Assembly: GCA_001805375.1 (NCBI GenBank)
Contig: MHFY01000130.1
Span: 17,427 to 24,795 of the forward strand
Length of the DNA: 7,369 nt
DNA from: Omnitrophica WOR_2 bacterium GWA2_47_8
Lineage (GTDB): Bacteria > Omnitrophota > Gorgyraeia > Zapsychrales > GWA2-47-8
Reading direction: 5' to 3'
Positions 1 through 6,252 of the stretch are shown here, in pieces (position 1 is the stretch's first letter; each line of letters begins with the position of its first letter). Made by a program: the position numbers and the translations under genes. The notes beneath the pieces were generated by a model that ran no database searches, was not told the DNA's origin, and worked only from the letters and a program-made list of their open reading frames with translations.

Positions 1-462
1 TTAAATCAATTGGAAAATGCGATTTATAACCTTCAATATGAAGGAAAACTTTTCTCCTCAAGCCATATCAAAAAAGCCGAAGAGGCCATGCGCTTTCTGA
101 AAGAAAAATTTACCGTGCATATCGACTTAGATAACCGTGTCATTTTTCCCTTTTTAGAAAAGCACATCCCCAGATTGAATTCTGTTTTGCTTTATCTGAA
201 ATCGGAACGCCGTGAGTTCCAGGAAGGATTTAAGATTTTTGAAGAAATCCTAGCCAAACTTAAAAAGGAAAACGATAATATGATTCGTCACGGCATCATT
301 GAACGGTTGAAGGATAAAGGGATCTATCTCATCTGCCTTATGAGAAACCACATCCAGCTTGAAGAGCAAAGTGTTTATAAAAGCCTGGAATTGGAACTGC
401 ACAAGGACGAACGAAACATCCTAATAGAAAAAATCGTTAATTTTTCAAAGAGGAGAAATTAA
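1..462 (+). CDS. Hemerythrin-like (HHE domain) protein, 5'-truncated by window edge
   Basis: The reading frame is open from base 1 to the TAA at 460-462, giving 153 visible residues. It is all-helical, charged and has no signal peptide in view, so it is probably cytoplasmic. Counting from base 1, His40 followed by Asp44 and an IFPFL segment, and later His117 followed by Glu121/Glu122, match the H-x3-E/D ligand pattern of HHE cation-binding (hemerythrin-like) domains, which hold a di-iron centre for O2, NO or iron sensing or repair. At the place where these domains usually carry Glu-His, here there is Glu69-Arg70, so one iron ligand may be missing. The first-helix His would lie just upstream of the window. 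A TTG at 10 could be called as a start, but no ribosome site is visible and the domain would lose its first helix, so I treat the gene as partial. Its last bases contain the hemA ribosome site, suggesting coupling. Family assignment is moderately confident; its role is unknown. Confidence 0.68.
   Translation, partial: LNQLENAIYNLQYEGKLFSSSHIKKAEEAMRFLKEKFTVHIDLDNRVIFPFLEKHIPRLNSVLLYLKSERREFQEGFKIFEEILAKLKKENDNMIRHGIIERLKDKGIYLICLMRNHIQLEEQSVYKSLELELHKDERNILIEKIVNFSKRRN
451..456 (+). promoter_or_regulatory. Ribosome binding site for hemA inside the upstream gene
   Basis: AGGAGA lies nine bases before the ATG at 466 and overlaps the last codons of the HHE gene. It supports the ATG at 466 as the hemA start and suggests that translation of the two genes is coupled. 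Confidence 0.75.
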
Positions 463-465
463 TAC

Positions 466-1506
466 ATGCACCTGGTCATGGTCGGGATCAGTCATAAGAC
501 AGCATCGCTTGAGATCAGGGAAAAATTTTTCTTAAGGCCCATTGAGCGGGAACTTTTGCTTTCTCAATTCCGGACTGATACGGCGGTCGTTGAATCCTTT
601 ATCTTTTCCACCTGCAACCGCACAGAGATATATGCCCATCTTTTAAATGATGACCCCCAGCTTCTCATTCAAGCTATTTTGAAGATCAAAAATCTTCCCC
701 CCTCAGATGACCTGTTAAAATTCTTTTATATCAAAAAAGGACCTGATGCCGTGCGGCATCTTTTTTCCGTTTCAACGGGATTGGATTCCCTCATCGTCGG
801 TGAAAAGCAGATCTTGGGCCAAGTCAAAACAGCCGTTGAGCTTGCCCGCACAGAATGCATGCTGGGCAAGCATTTTAATATTTTGACAAATCTAGCCATT
901 CAGCTAGGGAAAAAGGCCCGTACCGAAACCCAGATCGATTCGGGCGGTTCGTCCATCAGCTGGGCCGCCATGAAAATGGCCGAGAATATCATGGGAGAGC
1001 TTAAGGATAAATCGGTCCTGATCATCGGTGCCGGAAAGATGGGAAAATTGACAGCCAGCCATTTTCAGCAAAAAGGCATCGGCCAGATATATGTCATGAA
1101 CCGAAGCCAGGAAAAAGCCGATGATCTGGCGCAACAATACGGCGGTACGGCGGTCGGGTTCTGGCAGATCAAAGATATTTTGGATAAAACAGATGTCTGT
1201 ATTTGTTCCGCCAGCTGCACCCACTATCTGATAGAGAAGGATTTGATCGAGCAGGTGATGCGTGATCGGCAGGATAAAAAATTATTATTCATTGATATTT
1301 CAATGCCGCGTAATATTGACCCGGCCGTGGCGGATGTAAAGAATGTGCGGTTAGTTGAAATTGATGACCTTGACAAAGTGGTGGAGGAAAATATCAATAG
1401 GCGCAGTTCTTGTGTTGACCAGGTTGAGCAGATGATCACGCGGAAGGTGACTGTATTTTATGATAAAGTTGCCAAAATTTATGATATCGAAGTGGCTCGA
1501 ATTTAA
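466..1506 (+). CDS. hemA: Glutamyl-tRNA reductase, short form
   Basis: This enzyme reduces glutamyl-tRNA(Glu) with NADPH to glutamate-1-semialdehyde, the first step of C5-pathway tetrapyrrole synthesis in the cytoplasm. Seen in the sequence: the N-terminal GISHKTA segment (residues 7-13); the STCNRTEIY block with catalytic Cys50, the same number as in E. coli HemA; His98 in the RHLF block; the GLDSLIVGEKQILGQVK signature (105-121); the nucleotide-binding GAGKMG (188-193); and DISMPRNIDP (277-286). The protein has 346 residues against roughly 420 for typical family members. The missing part is most of the C-terminal helical dimerisation domain, of which only about 35 residues after the spinal helix remain. 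The stop is followed after 17 bases by the next gene, so no frameshifted remainder is present. Placement directly before multiheme cytochromes suggests it supplies heme for them. The family call is very secure; whether the short form is active or a dimer is unknown. Confidence 0.95.
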   Translation: MHLVMVGISHKTASLEIREKFFLRPIERELLLSQFRTDTAVVESFIFSTCNRTEIYAHLLNDDPQLLIQAILKIKNLPPSDDLLKFFYIKKGPDAVRHLFSVSTGLDSLIVGEKQILGQVKTAVELARTECMLGKHFNILTNLAIQLGKKARTETQIDSGGSSISWAAMKMAENIMGELKDKSVLIIGAGKMGKLTASHFQQKGIGQIYVMNRSQEKADDLAQQYGGTAVGFWQIKDILDKTDVCICSASCTHYLIEKDLIEQVMRDRQDKKLLFIDISMPRNIDPAVADVKNVRLVEIDDLDKVVEENINRRSSCVDQVEQMITRKVTVFYDKVAKIYDIEVARI

Positions 1507-1512
1507 CCATAC

Positions 1513-1519
1513 AAGGAGG
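1513..1519 (+). promoter_or_regulatory. Strong ribosome binding site of the octaheme cytochrome
   Basis: AAGGAGG, a near-perfect anti-16S match followed by further G residues, stands four bases before the ATG at 1524. It fixes the start of the octaheme cytochrome and is the strongest site of this kind in the window, consistent with high expression. Confidence 0.75.
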
Positions 1520-1523
1520 GGGT

Positions 1524-2318
1524 ATGATTTCACAAAGGATCTTTAAATTGTTGTTTTTTTTAGTTCTGCCCGTCGGCATGGCTTTGCTTATCTTAGCCAA
1601 TGTTTCTTTCGCGGCAGAAAATGTCTCCCTGTCGCTTAAGTTGCCAAAACCCATGGAGAAGGCAACATATGTCGGGATGGAGACATGTGTTACCTGCCAT
1701 GAAGAGAAGGGCAAAGAATTTAAGCTTACGACACATGCCCGTATCAGCAATGACAAGGTTGAAGGTGTGCCGCAAGCTTGCGAGATGTGCCACGGGCCAG
1801 GGAGCGCTCACGTGGATAATGGCGGAGGGAAAGGGAATGATGACATTATTAATCCACGAAAAAATCCCGAGATATGTTTTAGCTGCCATCTCGACAAAAA
1901 GACACAGTTCCGCCTTCCGTATCGGCATCCGGTTTTAGAAGGAAAAATGAGCTGTTCTGATTGTCATGACCTGCATGGTTCGGAGGCCAAACCTTGGACA
2001 ACAACCAAAATGGAAGGTGTTAATGAGGCCTGCTTCAAATGTCATCAGGATCAAGAGGGGCCGTTTGTGTATGAACACGCGGCGATGCGCGAGGGATGCG
2101 CGACTTGCCATAAAGTGCATGGATCAATTAACAACAAGATGTTAGTGGCAAAGGACGCGAATTTATGCCTAAGATGTCATGGACAATCCGACTATCCGAA
2201 CATGGGGCTGCCAGCAGGCACTCATACGAACAGGCTGGGTCGGGCAACTTGCTGGAGCGGCGGATGCCATGAACATCCACACGGATCAAACTTTTCAAAC
2301 ATATTCTTTTATGAATAG
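1524..2318 (+). CDS. Periplasmic octaheme cytochrome c, MtrA/PioA/DmsE-like
   Basis: This is a secreted multiheme c-type cytochrome of 264 residues with a Sec signal peptide (about 1-30, cleavage likely after the Ala of SFA). Heme motifs start at Cys55, 86, 118, 144, 170, 192 and 215 (seven CXXCH) plus a final CWSGGCH at 243-249, a CX4CH variant. The tail HEHPHGSNF resembles the conserved HGSN ending of the MtrA/DmsE family. MtrA-type proteins insert into an outer-membrane barrel and conduct electrons across it. The next gene is such a barrel, which strongly supports that role. The family usually carries ten hemes in a longer chain, so this is a reduced version, closer in size to the octaheme periplasmic partners of Geobacter porin-cytochrome conduits. 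Alternative: a free periplasmic electron shuttle. The cytochrome call is certain and the MtrA-type role is likely. Confidence 0.87.
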   Translation: MISQRIFKLLFFLVLPVGMALLILANVSFAAENVSLSLKLPKPMEKATYVGMETCVTCHEEKGKEFKLTTHARISNDKVEGVPQACEMCHGPGSAHVDNGGGKGNDDIINPRKNPEICFSCHLDKKTQFRLPYRHPVLEGKMSCSDCHDLHGSEAKPWTTTKMEGVNEACFKCHQDQEGPFVYEHAAMREGCATCHKVHGSINNKMLVAKDANLCLRCHGQSDYPNMGLPAGTHTNRLGRATCWSGGCHEHPHGSNFSNIFFYE

Positions 2319-2350
2319 CCTGTAGCATAGACGGCCGTAGTTAACAATAA

Positions 2351-2356
2351 AGGAGA
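2351..2356 (+). promoter_or_regulatory. Ribosome binding site of the barrel gene
   Basis: AGGAGA lies six bases before the ATG at 2363. It decides between this ATG and the one at 2358, which is only one base away from the site and opens a frame that stops after two codons. Confidence 0.7.
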
Positions 2357-2362
2357 AATGGC

Positions 2363-4471
2363 ATGAAAAAAAAATCTCTCAGAAATACACACATAATGGG
2401 ATTAATGATTTTCTTGCTCACTTTGGGGTGGCTAGGGGCCACCAATGTTTTTGCCGGTGAGTTAACTGAAGCGTTAAGGAACTTCCTTAATAGGGATATC
2501 CGTGCCTTTCCGAAAAAAATTAAAATGGGTACTCTTGAGTTAATGCCGATAAAGACGGCCGATGTTAAAGGCGATACATCAAGATATCGTGCGTATAACT
2601 GGACCAAGGACGGTTCTCAGTCCGGCATTAAAGCACTTGGGTTTGATGCCGATCTCAACAGCAAGACGCACCTTTCTTTTGATGGGAGCGGCCTGTTCGG
2701 GGACTCAGATTATACAGGGAACCTGCTGTTCAGTAAGGATGACGTGGGTTACATGAAGCTTGATTATAAGTCTTTCCGTAAATATTTTGAAAAGAATGGC
2801 GGTAAATTCCCCCCGTATGCATCCAGCTTGAGCTTAAGGGAATTAACTCAGGACTTAGAACTGGATATGGGCCATTTTGGCCTGGAATTCGGTCAGGGTT
2901 CGGAGCAGGATTCTAATTTCAGCTTAGGCTATGCACATGACACAAAAAAGGGTATAAAAAGCACATTAAATTGGGCCTACGCGAAGGATTCTACGTTTGG
3001 AACTGCGATAGCACAGCAGCGAAAAATAACGCCTTCGTTTTATGATATTGATAATACGATTGACACCTTCAAGCTCAAGGGCAAGACGAAGGTTGCCGGA
3101 TTTACCGTAAAGGGCGAACAAAAATATTCCTTTTTCAACGGTAAAACCCTAAATCAGGAACAGTTATATTCGCTTGCCGCGACGCAATCAGAAAACAAGA
3201 TCATTCAACAAATAGAGTCCCCTCAGACAAAACAATTATCCACGACCATGCGAGCCGAACGCTGGACCCTGAACGATAAGACCTACATGTCCTTTGGGTA
3301 CCGGTTTGGGCATTTGCGCAGCTCCACGCTTGCGACGGAACGTGAATATACCAATGCGGCCAGCTTCACGCAGGCAGGCAAGCTGGTGGGGGGCAGATTT
3401 CGAAACGGGGATGCCGACAGTAGTCAAGATACCCATACCTGGACCGGTCAAATGCTTTCCAATCTGACGAATGATCTCACTTTTATCACCCGATTAAAGG
3501 GGGAATTACGGAGTGCGCACAACGTAAGTGATTATGATACGTTGAGTATCACTGAAGCCGTAACCTCAACAACCCATGAGAGCAGTGAAAACCGGTTTAT
3601 TCAAACGGGAGAAAGTTTTTCATTGCGGTATAGCGGATTGCCCAAAACAAGTCTTTATTCGGATCTTGAATTTAGCCAAGAACGTAATTGGAAATATCTG
3701 GTCACGTCAACCGCATATGCCGAGCACCTAAACAATGTTCCGGACGCCGCAGCAACGTTGGGCGTGCGTTATACACCCACCAGTAAAGTGAGTATTACTT
3801 CTGAATTCAAGCATCAGGACAAAATTGACAAACTTGAACAGGTCAAAGGCTCAAGCAATTCGTATATAAACATGCTGCGCATGACTTCCGACTCATTTTT
3901 TTCGCGTTTATCCTGGAAGCCGCTCAAATGGATCGAGCACTCTCTTAAGATCAATACAGCATCCAAAATCTTCCATCTGCAAGCTGTAGACGTGAGCACA
4001 AGCAGGATACCTTCTTCCGAGCGTGATTTTACCTATAATGTGGCGATCATGCCAACCGAAGAATTGATGATCGACGCATCATATTCACGTAAGCTGAATA
4101 AGGTAGGTGGTATCGGTTCTCAGTATGCCTATGCACCACCCGCTTTTACTGGGAATGTTGATATATTGTCATTGAGCACGAGTTATGCGCCAACCGAGAA
4201 ATTGAGCCTCTTCAATACATTCGAATATGCCCGGGCGAAGAATAAAACGAATGCTGACAGCGATAGCTTAACATCCAACGCAACGGGCCCACTGCTGTGG
4301 GGTCAAAATGAAGAATGGTTCAATATTGACACAGGCGTTACTTTTTCCTTGAGAAAAGACCTGACCATTGAGCCCCATTATGCGTATCAATCATTTCGGG
4401 CATTCGACGGTATAGACTCCGGCAATTACAGCGCTCATGTTTACTGGCTGGATGTATCATTAAATTGGTAA
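2363..4471 (+). CDS. MtrB/PioB-like outer-membrane beta-barrel of a porin-cytochrome conduit
   Basis: The 702-residue product has a signal peptide (about 1-31, cleavage after VFA). A long chain of alternating polar and hydrophobic residues follows, with many Tyr, Ser, Thr and Asn, as in amphipathic beta strands. The chain ends in Leu-Asn-Trp, an aromatic C-terminal residue of the kind recognised by the outer-membrane assembly machinery. Length matches MtrB/PioB (roughly 700-800 residues), barrels that sheath an MtrA-type cytochrome, and the gene immediately follows such a cytochrome (44-base gap). Asp/Gly-rich turns such as DGSGLFGDSDYTG (about 105-120) are typical of these barrels. I found no cysteine anywhere in the protein, so the N-terminal CXXC pair of Shewanella MtrB is absent. 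Assignment rests on architecture, length and neighbour, not on an alignment. A different large porin that partners the cytochrome is the alternative. Confidence 0.8.
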   Translation: MKKKSLRNTHIMGLMIFLLTLGWLGATNVFAGELTEALRNFLNRDIRAFPKKIKMGTLELMPIKTADVKGDTSRYRAYNWTKDGSQSGIKALGFDADLNSKTHLSFDGSGLFGDSDYTGNLLFSKDDVGYMKLDYKSFRKYFEKNGGKFPPYASSLSLRELTQDLELDMGHFGLEFGQGSEQDSNFSLGYAHDTKKGIKSTLNWAYAKDSTFGTAIAQQRKITPSFYDIDNTIDTFKLKGKTKVAGFTVKGEQKYSFFNGKTLNQEQLYSLAATQSENKIIQQIESPQTKQLSTTMRAERWTLNDKTYMSFGYRFGHLRSSTLATEREYTNAASFTQAGKLVGGRFRNGDADSSQDTHTWTGQMLSNLTNDLTFITRLKGELRSAHNVSDYDTLSITEAVTSTTHESSENRFIQTGESFSLRYSGLPKTSLYSDLEFSQERNWKYLVTSTAYAEHLNNVPDAAATLGVRYTPTSKVSITSEFKHQDKIDKLEQVKGSSNSYINMLRMTSDSFFSRLSWKPLKWIEHSLKINTASKIFHLQAVDVSTSRIPSSERDFTYNVAIMPTEELMIDASYSRKLNKVGGIGSQYAYAPPAFTGNVDILSLSTSYAPTEKLSLFNTFEYARAKNKTNADSDSLTSNATGPLLWGQNEEWFNIDTGVTFSLRKDLTIEPHYAYQSFRAFDGIDSGNYSAHVYWLDVSLNW

Positions 4472-4500
4472 GATCCATCCAGGAGTTGTTTTTACTATAG

Positions 4501-4509
4501 AGGATAGGA
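4501..4509 (+). promoter_or_regulatory. Overlapping ribosome sites for two possible starts of the nonaheme cytochrome
   Basis: The purine stretch AGGATAGGA contains two weak sites. The first (4501-4504) suits the ATG at 4510, five bases away. The second (4506-4509) suits the in-frame ATG at 4516, six bases away. The choice changes the signal peptide by only two residues. Confidence 0.45.
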
Positions 4510-5748
4510 ATGTTAATGCGAATATTTTTGCTTTTTCTTGCCGTCTTATTGAATTTCTGTAGTTTAGGACAGGCCGAAGAAGTGAAGGGAAATTCCTGTG
4601 TCAACTGTCATTCCGACATGTGGGATGAGATCAAAGGGAGCGTCCATTCACAGCAGGGTATTTTTTGCAACAAATGCCATGGCGGTGACCCCACACAGGC
4701 CGACAAAGACCTGGCCAAGGCCCCGGGAACGGGTTTTATCGGTGTCCCGGATAAAAAGCAGACCATGGAACTTTGCGGGACTTGCCATTCGGATGTCAGT
4801 ATTATGAATTTTTACGGGACCCGCACCGATCAATTGGCCCAATATAAGACAAGCCATCACGGCAAAAAACTTTTAGAAGAGGGTAATGCGAAAGTCGCTG
4901 TTTGCAGTGATTGCCACGGATACCATGAAGTCCTGAAGGTTTCTGACCCCAACAGTTCGGTTTACCCAAGCAATCTCCCGAAGACCTGCGCTAAGTGTCA
5001 TGGGAATGAGAAATTGATGCATTCCTTCAACCTTCCGTCGGATGTGTTCGACAAATACAAGAACAGCGTCCACGGAAAAGCCTTGTTCGAAAAAGGCGAT
5101 ACCGCCGCGGCCAACTGCGCCAGCTGTCACGGCAGCCACGGAGCGGTGCCTCCGGGATTTCGGGAGGTTGGGGCAACATGCGGGAAATGTCATATCAACG
5201 AAAAGGCCCATTTTCAAGAAAGTGTCCATGCTTCGATCAGCGACCGGGAAAAATTCTCTGAATGCGTTTCTTGCCACAGTAATCATGATATCCAGCCGGT
5301 AAGTATCGCGCTTTACGATCAGGCGTGCTCCAAATGCCATACGCCGGAGAGCGACGCGTTTAAGCAAGGCCGGCAGATCAAAACAATCCTTCAAAAAGCG
5401 GAAGACGATCTTGCGGAAACCCGCGCTCTCGTTAAACAAGCCGGCATCGAAGGTTTTTTTATCGAGGAGGAAGAAGCGCTCTTGGAGGAGGCCAAATCAA
5501 AAGATTTGGAAATGCAGCCTCTGCAGCATAAATTGATATATAATGAGCTCGCTTCCTTATCGACAGCGTCCGATGCTAAGATCAAGGAAATAAAAACAAG
5601 TATTGAGGGGAAAAGAGCAGGCCTGAAGTGGCGGAAAGTAGGCCTTATCGTGTTATGGATCTTCATACTCATTATGGTTTGGGCACTGAATTCAGAATAT
5701 AAAAAGATAATGGCCGAAGAGAAAACAAAGCAAAAAAACGGGAAATAG
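4510..5748 (+). CDS. Nonaheme cytochrome c with C-terminal membrane anchor, probable bc-complex partner
   Basis: The 412-residue product has a signal peptide (about 1-22, cleavage after GQA), then nine CXXCH motifs starting at Cys30, 53, 89, 132, 160, 203, 224, 252 and 273. A heme-free helical, acidic segment follows (about 285-372), then one transmembrane helix (about 376-394) and a short basic cytoplasmic tail. The heme domain therefore faces the periplasm and is tethered to the inner membrane from its C-terminus. After the first heme the protein appears built of four heme-pair modules, three of them marked by Ser-x-His-(Gly) upstream and His-(Gly/Ser)-x-His after the first motif. The extra His residues (His46, 117, 139, 188, 210, 240, 259) could be distal heme ligands. 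It lies four bases before a Rieske gene and is followed by cytochrome b, so it probably takes the place of cytochrome c1/f. It could instead be a quinol-independent relay towards the MtrA-like protein. The start at 4516 is equally plausible. The cytochrome call is certain; the role is inferred from context. Confidence 0.88.
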   Translation: MLMRIFLLFLAVLLNFCSLGQAEEVKGNSCVNCHSDMWDEIKGSVHSQQGIFCNKCHGGDPTQADKDLAKAPGTGFIGVPDKKQTMELCGTCHSDVSIMNFYGTRTDQLAQYKTSHHGKKLLEEGNAKVAVCSDCHGYHEVLKVSDPNSSVYPSNLPKTCAKCHGNEKLMHSFNLPSDVFDKYKNSVHGKALFEKGDTAAANCASCHGSHGAVPPGFREVGATCGKCHINEKAHFQESVHASISDREKFSECVSCHSNHDIQPVSIALYDQACSKCHTPESDAFKQGRQIKTILQKAEDDLAETRALVKQAGIEGFFIEEEEALLEEAKSKDLEMQPLQHKLIYNELASLSTASDAKIKEIKTSIEGKRAGLKWRKVGLIVLWIFILIMVWALNSEYKKIMAEEKTKQKNGK

Positions 5749-5752
5749 GCAT

Positions 5753-6223
5753 ATGGTGATCGAAAAACAAGGACATGTAAAAACCGGGGCTTTGAATAAA
5801 GAGAACCTAAGCCGCAGGGATTTTCTGGGATGGATCATTCAATTTGGGCTTTTCACGACCCTGGCTGGGATGGTGGCACCGGCGTTAACCTATCTTTGGC
5901 CCGTGACCCATCGAGGCCCCGCAGGAGGGTTAAGTGATGTCTGTGCCGAGGATGATATTCCCTTATGGGGCGGAAAGAAAATAATTTTGGCCGGCAGCGC
6001 GATGCTTATCATTAGAACGCCGCAAGGGTTTAAAGCCTATTCCGCCGTCTGTACCCATTTGGGCTGTCTCGTTGATTGGGATAATAAACGCCACGAAATT
6101 GTCTGCCCTTGCCATGCCGGGATCTTTGATCTCGCTGGAAAGGTCGTGGCAGGGCCTCCGCCGCGTCCACTTCCTTCGAATGAAGTGAGCGTTGTCAACG
6201 GCAGGGTCATGGTCAAGGTTTAA
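5753..6223 (+). CDS. Rieske [2Fe-2S] protein of a bc-type complex (QcrA/PetC family)
   Basis: This 156-residue subunit would accept one electron from quinol at the Qo site of a bc complex and pass it to a c-type heme in the periplasm. Seen: a twin-arginine motif SRRDFLG (20-26) before a single hydrophobic helix (about 28-50), the usual Tat-exported, uncleaved anchor; cluster box 1 CTHLGC (100-105); and box 2 CPCHAG (118-123). Ligands are Cys100, His102, Cys118 and His121, with a disulfide expected between Cys105 and Cys120. The 12-residue spacing between the boxes and the GPPPRPLP stretch (134-141) resemble b6f-type proteins. In box 2 the usual Gly-Ser-x-Tyr after the His ligand is Ala-Gly-Ile-Phe, so both hydrogen bonds that raise the cluster potential are lost. 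The start ATG has only a weak purine site (GGAAA, 5741-5745), and the gap to the preceding stop is four bases, pointing to translational coupling. Confidence 0.95.
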   Translation: MVIEKQGHVKTGALNKENLSRRDFLGWIIQFGLFTTLAGMVAPALTYLWPVTHRGPAGGLSDVCAEDDIPLWGGKKIILAGSAMLIIRTPQGFKAYSAVCTHLGCLVDWDNKRHEIVCPCHAGIFDLAGKVVAGPPPRPLPSNEVSVVNGRVMVKV

Positions 6224-6236
6224 CGGAAACTCCATG

Positions 6237-6245
6237 AAGGGAAAG
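6237..6245 (+). promoter_or_regulatory. Ribosome binding site of cytochrome b
   Basis: The purine run AAGGGAAAG ends seven bases before the ATG at 6253 and selects that start. The ATG at 6234 is in another frame and overlaps this site. Confidence 0.55.
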
Positions 6246-6252
6246 AATATTT

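Noticed and set aside
10..12. TTG as start of the HHE gene
   Set aside because: The frame continues open to base 1, no ribosome site precedes it, and the domain would lose its first helix; the true start is probably upstream of the window.
904..1224. A 106-codon minus-strand frame opposite hemA
   Set aside because: The overlapping + strand frame carries the conserved HemA motifs; the antisense product has none.
2332..2339. Palindrome ACGGCCGT in the gap before the barrel gene
   Set aside because: Eight bases only, not repeated in the other gaps; no support as an operator or terminator.
2358..2366. Two-codon upstream reading frame (ATG GCA TGA) overlapping the barrel start
   Set aside because: The ATG is only one base from the ribosome site, too close for good initiation; most likely chance.
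4472..4509. Possible terminator after the barrel gene (short T run at 4488-4493)
   Set aside because: No stable hairpin precedes the T run, and the next gene starts within 38 bases.
4546..4560. Possible lipoprotein signal (LNFC) in the nonaheme cytochrome
   Set aside because: Phe right before the Cys does not fit a lipobox, a normal cleavage site (GQA) follows, and the protein already has a C-terminal anchor.
4873..5439. A 188-codon open frame on the minus strand
   Set aside because: It lies wholly opposite the nonaheme cytochrome, whose heme motifs prove the + strand frame. The minus-strand product shows no recognisable domain, so it is an antisense shadow.
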